Part shown: positions 16,691 through 24,771 of the stretch, piece by piece
How positions within the stretch are numbered: the stretch's first letter is position 1
How the letters are laid out: each line of letters begins with the position of its first letter
Source of the DNA: Flavobacterium cerinum
GTDB taxonomy: Bacteria; Bacteroidota; Bacteroidia; Flavobacteriales; Flavobacteriaceae
DNA length: 64,000 nt
NCBI RefSeq assembly: GCF_004028155.1
Contig: NZ_SBII01000001.1
Location: 124,001 to 188,000, forward strand
Direction: 5' to 3'
Notes under the pieces: model-generated
Told to the model about the DNA's origin: nothing
The model's input: only the letters and a program-made list of their open reading frames with translations
Databases searched by the model: none
Translations under genes and position numbers: made by a program

Positions 16691-18125
16691 GAAAGAATTT
16701 CATTATATAAACGTTGCCGGGAAACTGGAAGGACTAATTAATAAGAATACATATCCAGTTGGAGAAAAACTGCCTTCGCTGCGTAATGTATGCCAGCAGT
16801 ATAACGTGAGTGTGGGAACAGTTCTTAAAGCATTTATGCTGCTTGAAGATAAGGGGTTGATCAATGGAAGAGAACGGTCAGGGTATGTAGTGCTTCGAAA
16901 ATCGACAAAGTTATCTCTGTTACCCCAAAGTATTAAGGGTACTTTAGGTATACAGGATGTTGCTATAACCCAAACATTGAGTAAAACCCTTTATGCGAAC
17001 AAAACAGGTAAAGATTATGTGTCTTTTTTTGGAGCGGTACTGGATAGTGATCTGTTACCGTTTAATGCAATCCGAAGGAGCCTGCAGCAAGCTTCCAGAG
17101 ATCTAACGGGAGCACACCTTCAATACGAACAGCCTGCCGGGAATACCATGTTACGACAGGAAATAGCGAAACGTTCTTTTAAATGGAATGGGAAATTGGC
17201 GACAGACGATGTTATAATTACAAACGGAGCTTTAGAGGCGGTTAGTTTGTGCCTTCGTGCTGTGGCTAAAGCGGGAGATACCATAATTATTGAAACGCCT
17301 TTTTATTTTGGAGTACTGCAAACCATTGAATCATTAGGTTTAAAAGTTATTGAAGTAACAGGTAATGGTGAGGAAGGAATAAGTATAAAAAGGCTAGAGC
17401 AGCTATGCAGCACGCAAAAAATAGCAGCATGTGTATTGATGTCTAATTTTAATAATCCGGGAGGGATGCTGCTAAGTGATGAAAAGAAACAAGCTTTAGC
17501 TGAATTCGCTAACTGTATGAAAGTTCCGGTTATTGACGATGATATTTATGGTGATTTACATTATGGAACTGTACGTCCGTCAAATATCAAGTCATATGAT
17601 ACCGAAGGATGGGTAATGTTGTGCTCTTCTTTTTCCAAATCATTAGCACCCGGACTGCGAATAGGCTGGTGTGCCCCTGGAAGATTTAAGGATAAAGTAG
17701 TAAGTCTTAAAGCGGTTACTAATGTAGCCACAGCGAGTATTATTCAGCTTTCGTTGCTTTCTCTATTAAGAACAGGAGCTTATGACCGCTATTTACGAAA
17801 ATTGCGCCCTGAAATGCACCGGTTGGTGTTGTTAACCACAAAAGCAATAGAAGAATATTTCCCTGAAAGTACCCGAATTAGCAGGCCTCAGGGAGGGTTA
17901 GTACTTTGGATAGAATTACCACAGAATATTGACACTATTGTGCTTCAAAAAGCGGCATGGGAACAGCATATTGATTTTGCACCGGGAACATTATTTTCCA
18001 ACAGTGGAATATATGAAAACTATTTAAGGATTAGCTGTACAATATGGAATGCTAAAAGAGAAAACGGATTAAAACAATTAGGAACTTTAGTAAAACAATA
18101 TCTCAACACTGGTACTTATAATTAA
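16689..18125 (+). CDS. MocR-type (GntR-HTH/aminotransferase) transcriptional regulator
   Basis: The 478-residue protein has an N-terminal winged helix of GntR type (residues about 5-70, GEKLPSLRNVCQQYNVSVGT). A fold-type I aminotransferase domain follows (about 105-470) with the PLP-binding Lys in SSFSKSLAPGLRIGWCAPG. MocR proteins use PLP adducts as effectors and usually regulate the divergent gene, here an Asp/Glu racemase. An amino acid or PLP-linked signal is therefore plausible. Direct repeats at 16649-16690 are candidate binding sites. Confidence 0.94.
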   Translation: MKEFHYINVAGKLEGLINKNTYPVGEKLPSLRNVCQQYNVSVGTVLKAFMLLEDKGLINGRERSGYVVLRKSTKLSLLPQSIKGTLGIQDVAITQTLSKTLYANKTGKDYVSFFGAVLDSDLLPFNAIRRSLQQASRDLTGAHLQYEQPAGNTMLRQEIAKRSFKWNGKLATDDVIITNGALEAVSLCLRAVAKAGDTIIIETPFYFGVLQTIESLGLKVIEVTGNGEEGISIKRLEQLCSTQKIAACVLMSNFNNPGGMLLSDEKKQALAEFANCMKVPVIDDDIYGDLHYGTVRPSNIKSYDTEGWVMLCSSFSKSLAPGLRIGWCAPGRFKDKVVSLKAVTNVATASIIQLSLLSLLRTGAYDRYLRKLRPEMHRLVLLTTKAIEEYFPESTRISRPQGGLVLWIELPQNIDTIVLQKAAWEQHIDFAPGTLFSNSGIYENYLRISCTIWNAKRENGLKQLGTLVKQYLNTGTYN

Positions 18126-18128
18126 AAC

Positions 18129-18160
18129 AAAACCCTGCTAACTACTTAGCAGGGTTTTTA
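18129..18160 (+). terminator. Rho-independent terminator after the mocR gene
   Basis: 13-bp perfect arms (AAAACCCTGCTAA, 18129-18141, with 18146-18158) enclose a CTAC loop and are followed by T. Confidence 0.9.
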
Positions 18161-18260
18161 CATATATAGCGATACCTTTTGGTAGAATATTATATCGTAA
18201 TAAGCATGTTGTATGATTATCAGATGATAGAAATTCTAAAAGGTTGCGTTGTAGTTTATA

Positions 18261-18343
18261 TTATTCTTTAATGATCTTTAGGGTTTTGTTCTCACCCGAG
18301 GCAAATAGTTTAACAAAAGCTTGATATCGGAATTTTATACTTT
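18261..18343 (-). pseudogene. Possible remnant of a T9SS C-terminal sorting domain
   Basis: Immediately after the aspartic protease stop, another minus-strand frame reads FVKLFASGENKTLKIIKE and then a stop codon (18261-18263). That string looks like the last strand of a type A sorting domain (VK..., NGK..., KIIK at the very end). No YPNP motif or upstream part remains. It could be the degraded end of a lost secreted protein or a chance match. Confidence 0.3.
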
Positions 18344-18781
18344 TTATCGCAAATAAACACAATGGTTGTAATAGTCTATAACGGCCTTTCCTTTCATAAG
18401 GATATCAGCACCAATAATACCGTGAACAGGCTTTGCTTTGTATTGGCGTAATGCCTCATTAACGTGCGACATGTCAAAAATGACCAATCCAAAATCCTTG
18501 GTAGACCATCGGCCCATTTTTAGTGTATTTTTTACAGAAGTCTGCGTAAGCATACCCGTAGCACCAGCACCTGCTGCTTTAGTATCCGAGTCGGATGCCG
18601 AAAGTGTAAAGTGGGCAATGCCTTTAAAATCCACACAGCTGTTTGAAGCACCTGTGTCTAATATAAAAGTACCTTCAATACCGTTTATTTTGGCTTTTAT
18701 TAATAAATGCTGTGTTTTAGATATTTTGAATTTTACCCGTGTGTAACCTTTTTCTTTTAAGGTATGGTGAAGGTTTTCCAT
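18344..18781 (-). CDS. Small retropepsin-like aspartic protease
   Basis: The 145-residue protein has one pepsin-type active-site motif, FILDTGASNSCVD, near residue 41 and a second conserved GIIGADIL loop near residue 122. One copy per chain means it must dimerise to form an active site, as retropepsins do. No signal peptide is seen, so it is probably cytoplasmic. It is a single gene divergent from tatD. Substrate unknown. Confidence 0.88.
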   Translation of the reverse strand: MENLHHTLKEKGYTRVKFKISKTQHLLIKAKINGIEGTFILDTGASNSCVDFKGIAHFTLSASDSDTKAAGAGATGMLTQTSVKNTLKMGRWSTKDFGLVIFDMSHVNEALRQYKAKPVHGIIGADILMKGKAVIDYYNHCVYLR

Positions 18782-18853
18782 TTTAAAGATTTGCTTTCAA
18801 TCAAAAATACTTTAAATTCTAATATAATTACAGTAAAAGACGAGGCAACTTTG

Positions 18854-18861
18854 TAATTTTG
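18854..18861 (+). promoter_or_regulatory. -7 element of the tatD promoter
   Basis: TAATTTTG is an exact TAnnTTTG match 18 bp before the ATG at 18880. A possible upstream start codon at 18859 overlaps this element, so 18880 is preferred. Confidence 0.5.
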
Positions 18862-18879
18862 CAGTCCAAAAGCAGAATA

Positions 18880-19647
18880 ATGATCCTTACCGATACCCAT
18901 ACCCATTTATACAGCGAAGAATTTAGCGAAGATCGCGATGCCATGATACAGCGTGCCTTTGATGCTGGTGTAACACGTCTTTTTGTGCCCTCTATCGATT
19001 CCTCTTATACAACACAGATGTATGAGCTGCAGGCGCAGTATCCGGATAATATTTTCCTGATGATGGGACTGCATCCTACTTATGTAAAAGAGAATTACAA
19101 AGAAGAGCTGGCGCACGTAGAAGAGCAATTAGCAACCCGAAAATTTGCTGCTGTGGGAGAGATCGGGATCGACCTTTTTTGGGACAAAACACGCCTTGCC
19201 GAACAGCAATATGCGTTTAAACACCAAATTCAGCTGGCTAAAAAGTATAAATTACCCATAAATATCCATTGCCGTGATGCTTTTGATGCCGTTTTTGAGG
19301 TTTTAGAAAGCGAAAAAGGAGACGATCTGTTTGGGATCTTTCATTGTTTTACCGGCGATTTCGATCAGGCTCAAAAAGCGATATCCTATAATATGAAATT
19401 AGGAATAGGAGGGGTGGCTACTTTTAAGAATGGTAAGATAGATCAGTTCCTTGCCGATATCGATCTTAAACACATAGTGTTAGAAACCGATTCGCCTTAT
19501 CTTTCCCCTGTGCCTCACAGAGGAAAAAGGAACGAAAGCAGCTATACACTTTTGGTGGCAGAAAAACTTTCGGTTATTTATGGCGTTCCTGTTGAAGAAA
19601 TTGCAGAAATAACCACTCAGAATTCTAAGCGTGTTTACGGGATTTAA
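18880..19647 (+). CDS. tatD: TatD family metal-dependent deoxyribonuclease/hydrolase
   Basis: From the ATG at 18880 the protein has 255 residues. TatD motifs in order are DTHTHLYSEEF (metal ligands), MGLHPTYV, VGEIGIDLFW, INIHCRDAF, IFHCFTGDF and ETDSPYLSPVPHRGKRN. These metal-dependent enzymes act as 3'-5' exonucleases or D-aminoacyl-tRNA-type hydrolases depending on the member. The protein is of normal length and complete. It starts a plus-strand group of TatD, acyltransferase and asparaginase genes. Confidence 0.95.
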   Translation: MILTDTHTHLYSEEFSEDRDAMIQRAFDAGVTRLFVPSIDSSYTTQMYELQAQYPDNIFLMMGLHPTYVKENYKEELAHVEEQLATRKFAAVGEIGIDLFWDKTRLAEQQYAFKHQIQLAKKYKLPINIHCRDAFDAVFEVLESEKGDDLFGIFHCFTGDFDQAQKAISYNMKLGIGGVATFKNGKIDQFLADIDLKHIVLETDSPYLSPVPHRGKRNESSYTLLVAEKLSVIYGVPVEEIAEITTQNSKRVYGI

Positions 19648-19715
19648 CAAAGAATGTCAGTTAAATTCATAAATTTTTTGTTCATTTGTGAATTGTTTTA
19701 ACCTTAAAGAAGTAC

Positions 19716-20852
19716 ATGTCGAAATTTGATCATATACGGCCTTTTTATGACAGTGAAGTAAATGAGGCTATATGTAGTGTGGTACAGCATCCTATGATGA
19801 AGGCACTCATGAGCTTTGCGTTCCCGGATGTGGAAGAATCTGTCTGGGCAGAGCAGCTTAAGAAAACACATTCTAAGCGCGATTTCCAGGTTAATTTTAT
19901 CTATCCGGCAGTACAAAAAGTACTGGAAAAAAGTTCCGATGGGCTTACAACCTCCGGTTTCGAGAAACTGGATAAGCATACACCTTACCTATACATTTCC
20001 AATCACAGGGATATTATTCTTGATACATCATTAATCAATGTGTCGCTGTACGATCATGGCCTTGTCATGACGGCGTCGGCTATTGGTGATAATCTGGTGC
20101 AAAAAGCCTTCCTGCATATATTGTCGCGCTTAAACAGGAATTTCCTGGTACAGCGTGGCCTTTCGCCAAGAGAATTACTGCACAGCTCCAAACAGATGTC
20201 AGAATACATTTACCAGCTGCTGCTGCGTGAAAACAGATCGGTGTGGATTGCACAGCGTGAAGGACGTACTAAAGATGGTAACGATACCACTCAGCAGGGC
20301 GTGCTTAAAATGCTTGCAATGGCATCTGACGAAGAAAACCTGATGGATTACTTCAAGAAGATCAAAATTGTACCTGTTTCTATTTCGTATGAGTACGACC
20401 CAACCGATATGCTTAAAATGCCGCGACTTATGGCAGAAGCTAACGATGAGGTATACATCAAAGAAAAGAATGAAGATTTCATGACGCTAATCAGTGGTAT
20501 CATGGGTCAGAAGAAAAGGATACATATCGAAGTAGGCAATGTACTGGATACAGAACTGGATAAGATCGCAGAAGGACAGGGAAATCAAAACAAACAAATA
20601 CAGGCCCTTGCCCAGGTAATAGACGATTCTATCCTGAGCAGCTACAAGCTATGGCCTACCAATTATATTGCTTACGATTTGCTCAATGAAACAAATCAGT
20701 TTGCAAGCCACTATACAGAAAAAGAAAAACTTCTTTTTGAAAGAAGGCTGGAGATGCGTATCGATATAGAGAACAAGATCGTGAGAGAAGGTTTCCTTGC
20801 TATGTATGCCAATCCTGTGGTAAATAAAATGAAATACCAAAATGCAGTCTAA
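19716..20852 (+). CDS. PlsC-like 1-acyl-glycerol-phosphate acyltransferase family protein
   Basis: The 378-residue protein carries the acyltransferase motif NHRDIILDTSLIN (HxxxxD type, near residue 94) and IAQREGRTKDGND (near residue 175), which resembles the substrate-phosphate loop of PlsC/GPAT enzymes. No clear membrane helix is present. It is longer than typical PlsC (about 240), with an extra C-terminal helical part. It overlaps the asparaginase gene by 11 bp. Likely role is glycerolipid acyl transfer; the acceptor is uncertain. Confidence 0.87.
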   Translation: MSKFDHIRPFYDSEVNEAICSVVQHPMMKALMSFAFPDVEESVWAEQLKKTHSKRDFQVNFIYPAVQKVLEKSSDGLTTSGFEKLDKHTPYLYISNHRDIILDTSLINVSLYDHGLVMTASAIGDNLVQKAFLHILSRLNRNFLVQRGLSPRELLHSSKQMSEYIYQLLLRENRSVWIAQREGRTKDGNDTTQQGVLKMLAMASDEENLMDYFKKIKIVPVSISYEYDPTDMLKMPRLMAEANDEVYIKEKNEDFMTLISGIMGQKKRIHIEVGNVLDTELDKIAEGQGNQNKQIQALAQVIDDSILSSYKLWPTNYIAYDLLNETNQFASHYTEKEKLLFERRLEMRIDIENKIVREGFLAMYANPVVNKMKYQNAV

Positions 20853-21870
20853 ACCCAGTATTTTATTGATATATACCGGAGGAACTATAGGCATGGTCAA
20901 GAATTTTGAGACCGGAGCACTAAAGGTTTTCGACTTTAAAAAACTGCTTCAGCGCATACCTGAGTTAAAACAGCTGGACTGTCATATAGAAACGGTTTCT
21001 TTCGAAAAGCCCATAGACTCATCCAACATGGATGCTACGGAATGGGTAAAGATCGCTGCACTTATAGAAGATAATTATAACGACTTTGATGGTTTTGTGA
21101 TCCTTCACGGATCAGATACCATGTCCTACTCGGCATCGGCATTGAGCTTTATGCTCGATAACCTTGAAAAGCCGGTAGTGTTTACAGGTTCGCAGCTGCC
21201 TATTGGCGACCTGCGTACCGATGCTAAAGAAAACCTGATCACAGCCATCCAGATAGCATCGCTTAAACACAAGCACCTGCCTGTAATACAGGAGGTGTGC
21301 CTGTACTTTGAATACAAACTGTACAGAGGGAACCGAACCACAAAAATAAGCGCTGAGCATTTCAATGCCTTTACATCGCCTAACTATCCGGCATTAGCCG
21401 AATCGGGGGTGCATTTAAAGGTGAGTAATGACCTGCTGCTGCCACAAACCAAAGGCAAAGACCTTATTGTTAGCAAGGAAATGGATGATAACGTAGTTAT
21501 CGTTAAAATGTTCCCTGGTATTAACGAAAGAGTAATGTCTGCTATTGTAGCCATTCCGGGATTAAAAGGGATGGTGCTTGAAACTTACGGGTCAGGAAAT
21601 GCGCCGTCTGAAGACTGGTTCATTAACATTCTTAAAAAGGCGATAGACAGCGGCCTGCACATAGTAAATGTAACACAATGTTCCGGAGGTAGTGTAAATA
21701 TGGGTCATTATGAGACCAGTACCATGCTAAAGGAAATAGGGGTAATATCGGGTGCTGATATAACAACAGAAGCAGCAATAACGAAGATGATGTACCTGTT
21801 GGGACAAAATACTCCGGATGCAAATTTTAAAAGCCTTTTTGAAACGGCACAGCGTGGGGAATTGTCGTAA
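20842..21870 (+). CDS. ansA: Type I L-asparaginase
   Basis: The 342-residue enzyme hydrolyses L-asparagine to aspartate and ammonia. It has the first catalytic Thr in IYTGGTIGMVKN (residues 8-19), the second in ILHGSDTMSYSASAL (near 90) and the TGSQLPIGDLRTDAKENL segment (about 114-131). No signal peptide is present, so it is the cytoplasmic type. Its start lies within the end of the acyltransferase gene, so they are transcribed together. Confidence 0.95.
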   Translation: MQSKPSILLIYTGGTIGMVKNFETGALKVFDFKKLLQRIPELKQLDCHIETVSFEKPIDSSNMDATEWVKIAALIEDNYNDFDGFVILHGSDTMSYSASALSFMLDNLEKPVVFTGSQLPIGDLRTDAKENLITAIQIASLKHKHLPVIQEVCLYFEYKLYRGNRTTKISAEHFNAFTSPNYPALAESGVHLKVSNDLLLPQTKGKDLIVSKEMDDNVVIVKMFPGINERVMSAIVAIPGLKGMVLETYGSGNAPSEDWFINILKKAIDSGLHIVNVTQCSGGSVNMGHYETSTMLKEIGVISGADITTEAAITKMMYLLGQNTPDANFKSLFETAQRGELS

Positions 21871-21899
21871 TTAAGTTTTTAAAATCCATTTTAAAATCC

Positions 21900-21907
21900 T
21901 ATTTTTG
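21900..21907 (+). promoter_or_regulatory. -7 element of the tRNA-Ser promoter
   Basis: TATTTTTG matches TAnnTTTG and lies 15 bp before the tRNA 5' end. Confidence 0.5.
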
Positions 21908-21922
21908 CGCGCACAATAATTT

Positions 21923-22010
21923 AGAGAGGTGGCCGAGCGGTCGAAGGCGCACGCCTGGAAAGCGTGTATGCTCCAAAAGGGTATCGAGGGTTCGAATCCC
22001 TTCCTCTCTG
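21923..22010 (+). tRNA. tRNA-Ser (anticodon GGA)
   Basis: The 88-nt class II tRNA has a 7-bp acceptor stem (AGAGAGG with CCTCTCT, discriminator G), a D arm (GCCGAGC...), the anticodon loop CTGGAAA, a long variable arm and the T arm GAGGGTTCGAATCCCTT. The anticodon GGA reads UCC and UCU. CCA is not encoded. Confidence 0.97.
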
Positions 22011-22019
22011 CAAAAAATG

Positions 22020-22047
22020 AATGCTCCCATCAGGGAGCATTTTTTGT
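22020..22047 (+). terminator. Terminator after tRNA-Ser
   Basis: AATGCTCCC (22020-22028) pairs with GGGAGCATT (22033-22041) around ATCA, followed by a T run. Confidence 0.9.
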
Positions 22048-22223
22048 TTTAAGGCATAGTTAAGTAGCTGTACCCTTCATGGCTTTCCATTGCAAATTTG
22101 TAAGAAAAAAACATTACATTTGAGAGTCTATAAAATGAAATAAACCTTGGTAATTTTGGTGTATATACGAAGGTTTGTTTTGCATATAAACGAGTTAGTG
22201 GTAATCATAAAGACGTGTATCAT

Positions 22224-22799
22224 ATGTTAAGAACATTATTTCTTTTACTCATTACATTTTGTATATTTTCTTGTGAAAATAAAGATCCAAGAAATATTAA
22301 GTCAACACGAGACAATAACATTGTTGGAGATTTTGATAGAGAAAAATATCCACTTATTCAAAAAGCTATCGAGTTGGGATTCGAAGGAAATCGTGAGGAA
22401 GCAATCGAAAAATTTGATGAAGCAGAAAAAGAATATGGTCAGTTGGTTATTATTTCACTTAATAGAGGAATTATATATAGAGAACTTGAACAATTAGATT
22501 ATGCTATTCAAGATTATACGTTATGTCTAAAAATAGATCCTAATTATTTTCCAGCATTAATTAATCGTGGAATTACTAATAGTTATTTGGATAATTATGA
22601 AGAAGCAATAGCTGATTTAAATAAAGCCATTAAATTAGACTCAAAACAACCTATCGGATATTTAAATCTTGCTATAGTTTATTCTATGATGAACAAAAAG
22701 GAATTGGTTTGTGAAAATCTCACTAAAGCAACGGAAACGGACTTAAATAGTGTTTATCAAGATGCTATCAAAGAGTTGGAAAAAGAAAATTGTGAATGA
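22224..22799 (+). CDS. TPR-repeat lipoprotein
   Basis: The ATG at 22224 gives 191 residues with an SPII signal (MLRTLFLLLITFCIFSCEN). Three to four TPR units follow (about residues 45-180), with canonical patches AIEKFDEAEKEYG, AIQDYTLCLKIDPNYFPAL and AIADLNKAIKLD. TPR lipoproteins act as protein-protein scaffolds at the membrane. An upstream ATG at 22215 adds three residues. The gene is more AT-rich than its neighbours and lies between short GTTAG and CTAAC motifs, hinting at recent acquisition. Confidence 0.88.
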   Translation: MLRTLFLLLITFCIFSCENKDPRNIKSTRDNNIVGDFDREKYPLIQKAIELGFEGNREEAIEKFDEAEKEYGQLVIISLNRGIIYRELEQLDYAIQDYTLCLKIDPNYFPALINRGITNSYLDNYEEAIADLNKAIKLDSKQPIGYLNLAIVYSMMNKKELVCENLTKATETDLNSVYQDAIKELEKENCE

Positions 22800-23026
22800 T
22801 TACATGACTACGGCTAACAGCTACTACAATGGATTTGGTCAATTGGATTAATGGGAAGATGGTTTTGTATTTGGGATGTTTCAAATAAATTCGAATAATG
22901 GCTTACTTTAGTCTCAAACTTTACAGACTGCATTGATATTTAAAGTAGCTAATGATTTTCTCACCCGTAAAACACATAACTCCACCTGTTTTTTACCAAC
23001 AGAAAACTCCTGAAAGAAATAATTAC

Positions 23027-23034
23027 TATATTTG
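23027..23034 (+). promoter_or_regulatory. -7 element at a leaderless start
   Basis: TATATTTG is an exact TAnnTTTG match that ends 4 bp before the ATG at 23039. Transcription would begin at or next to the start codon. Confidence 0.5.
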
Positions 23035-23038
23035 AAGT

Positions 23039-23440
23039 ATGAGCACAGCAACAAACCATATAGGAAGAAAGATAAGCCGTATTAGAGAACTTCGTGACAT
23101 GAAGCAGGAAGCTTTGGCACAGGCTTTAGGTACAAACCAACAGGCAATATCGGCTATTGAGAACAGCGAAACCATAGATGAAGAAAAACTTGTAGAAGTG
23201 GCAAAAGCATTGGGTGTCACTCCTGATGCTATTAAAAACTTTTCTGAAGAAGCTGCAATAAATTATTTTAACACCTTCAATGAGGCTGTTTCAAGCAGTA
23301 ACTTTGGAAACCACAACGTGTGCACTTTTAATCCGTTAGATAAATTAATGGAAGTGGTAGAAGAGAACAAAAAGCTTTACGAACGTTTATTACAGGCCGA
23401 AAAAGATAAGCTGGCTTATCTTGAAAAGCTTACCAAATAA
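23039..23440 (+). CDS. XRE family helix-turn-helix protein
   Basis: The 133-residue protein has an N-terminal HTH_3 domain (residues 8-62, IGRKISRIRELRDMKQEALA then QALGTNQQAISAIEN). A short C-terminal helical tail (about 95-133) may dimerise. It probably acts as a small regulator, but no toxin or phage genes are next to it. A terminator follows directly. It is the first of two XRE genes in tandem. Confidence 0.9.
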   Translation: MSTATNHIGRKISRIRELRDMKQEALAQALGTNQQAISAIENSETIDEEKLVEVAKALGVTPDAIKNFSEEAAINYFNTFNEAVSSSNFGNHNVCTFNPLDKLMEVVEENKKLYERLLQAEKDKLAYLEKLTK

Positions 23441-23443
23441 TAT

Positions 23444-23472
23444 AAAAAGCCTCATAGTATTGAGGCTTTTTT
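23444..23472 (+). terminator. Terminator after the first XRE gene
   Basis: AAAAAGCCTCA (23444-23454) pairs with TGAGGCTTTTT (23461-23471) around TAGTAT. Confidence 0.9.
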
Positions 23473-23530
23473 GTTGCCGTACATTCTGTTTACCTTAAAT
23501 TCCTTTAAATCCTACCTATAGTGGTGAATA

Positions 23531-23563
23531 ACAACTATAAGTAGCGCAAATACAACTATAAGT
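23531..23563 (+). promoter_or_regulatory. Tandem 12-bp direct repeat, candidate operator
   Basis: ACAACTATAAGT occurs at 23531-23542 and again at 23552-23563, exactly 21 bp apart, just upstream of the promoter at 23576-23606. The spacing puts both copies on one face of the DNA. Confidence 0.5.
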
Positions 23564-23575
23564 TTTGGTGTTTTT

Positions 23576-23606
23576 TTGATTCCGGAAATGCATCGAAATA
23601 CCTTTG
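23576..23606 (+). promoter_or_regulatory. Promoter of the XRE-pentapeptide gene
   Basis: TTG (23576-23578), a 20-bp spacer and TACCTTTG (23599-23606) fit the Bacteroidota consensus. The ATG follows 36 bp later. Confidence 0.65.
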
Positions 23607-23642
23607 TAATGTCGAAAAGAATAAACAAAAAAATCAGAACCT

Positions 23643-24521
23643 ATGTTAAGTACTAAAACGATAGGCAATAAAATTGCCGAAGCACGAAGGAAAATAAATG
23701 TATCTCAAGCCCAGCTTGCAGAGCGTTTATTCATTAGCCCGCAGGCGGTAGGAAAGTGGGAGCGTGGAGAATCTATGCCGGATATTACTACTTTAAACCG
23801 TCTTGCAGAAATTTTGGGTGTTGATCTTAATTATTTTTCAGAAAACTTCCAGTCGGTAGCCACAGATGGCGAACAGGTTAAAAAACCGGAGGAATCTGAA
23901 ACGCAGGAAAAAAAACTTAGCTGGGATATGTCACGCGGTAACTGGGTGGATGCCGACTTTTCAGGATTGAAAAATCTGCATGAAAAATTCAGTTCTTCTA
24001 ATATGCAGCGCAGTAAGTTCATTGGTTCAGATATGTCCGGGCTTCTTCTAAAAAACAATAATGTCGAGAACTGCGACTTTTCAGGTTCCGATATCAGTGG
24101 CAGTCATATTCATAACTCCCATATGGTCAACAATATCTTTAAGGATTGTTTGCTCAAAGAAACCGAATTCTCAGGGAGCCATATCAAAGGCTGCGATTTC
24201 TCTGATGCCGATTTTACCGGAGTGGTGTTTAAATCGTGCTCTTTTCAAAAAAATGTGATAGCAAATGCAGTATGGAAGCGCACCTCTTTTAATGCTACAC
24301 AAATTGATAATATGGTTTTTGAGGGTACATTGGAGGATTGCTATTTTGAAAACAGCGCATTTTCTAAAGTCACATTCCAAAATTCAAAATTGATTAATAT
24401 TTTCTTTAAAAGCAGGAGTTTGAAGCAAATCCGCTTTATTGACTGTGAGGCAGATCGAATGACTTACGAGTTCCTGAAAAATGGGAAAGCAGATGTAACA
24501 GGCATCAAGCTGTTATCATAA
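23643..24521 (+). CDS. XRE regulator fused to pentapeptide repeats
   Basis: The 292-residue protein combines an HTH_3 domain (residues 5-62, ISQAQ-type: KINVSQAQLAERLFISPQAV) with a long pentapeptide-repeat region (about 95-265). Examples of the A(D/N)LxX-like units are CDFSGSDISGSHI and CDFSDADFTGVVF. Pentapeptide repeats form a right-handed beta helix that in some proteins mimics DNA. The linker (about 66-92) is charged. The fusion suggests a DNA-binding sensor or a protein that binds both DNA and a partner. The target is unknown. It is followed by a very long hairpin. Confidence 0.9.
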   Translation: MLSTKTIGNKIAEARRKINVSQAQLAERLFISPQAVGKWERGESMPDITTLNRLAEILGVDLNYFSENFQSVATDGEQVKKPEESETQEKKLSWDMSRGNWVDADFSGLKNLHEKFSSSNMQRSKFIGSDMSGLLLKNNNVENCDFSGSDISGSHIHNSHMVNNIFKDCLLKETEFSGSHIKGCDFSDADFTGVVFKSCSFQKNVIANAVWKRTSFNATQIDNMVFEGTLEDCYFENSAFSKVTFQNSKLINIFFKSRSLKQIRFIDCEADRMTYEFLKNGKADVTGIKLLS

Positions 24522-24534
24522 TGAAAATGAAAGG

Positions 24535-24598
24535 CGGAATGACAAAATACAAAAAAGCCTCCAATATTATGGAGGCTTTTTTGTATTTTGTCATTCCG
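24535..24598 (+). terminator. Long perfect hairpin terminator after the pentapeptide gene
   Basis: 28-bp perfect arms (24535-24562 and 24571-24598) enclose an 8-nt loop. The inner part, GCCTCC...GGAGGC followed by TTTTTT, is a normal terminator. The outer part runs into the GTCATT end of the REP-like repeat. Confidence 0.85.
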
Positions 24599-24714
24599 AA
24601 TAAAAGATTTTCGACTGCGTTGCACTCCGCTCAAAATGACACACTTATTTACGTTCTGTCATTTCGACGTGAGGAGGCTAGAGGCTATAAGCCGACTGGC
24701 GAAGCAAATCTCAC
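24590..24714. repeat. REP-like intergenic repeat, copy 2 (modules B then A)
   Basis: Module B (24590-24640, GTCATT...TTTTCGACTGCGTTGCACTC...AATGAC) is followed by module A (24658-24714, GTCATTTCGACG...GAGGCTAGAGGCT...CGAAGCAAATCTCA). Both modules recur at 25774-25871 in the opposite order. An 84-codon reading frame across this stretch is not considered a gene. Confidence 0.7.
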
Positions 24715-24771
24715 ACAGTATTTTATTTCTAAATTGCAGGCTATAATCACTAACTCCCTTATTAGCAAAAA

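Noticed and set aside
22800..23026. Complete integron attC site
   Set aside because: Only the CTAAC-type left core is visible, and no matching GTTAG-type right core with internal stems was found.
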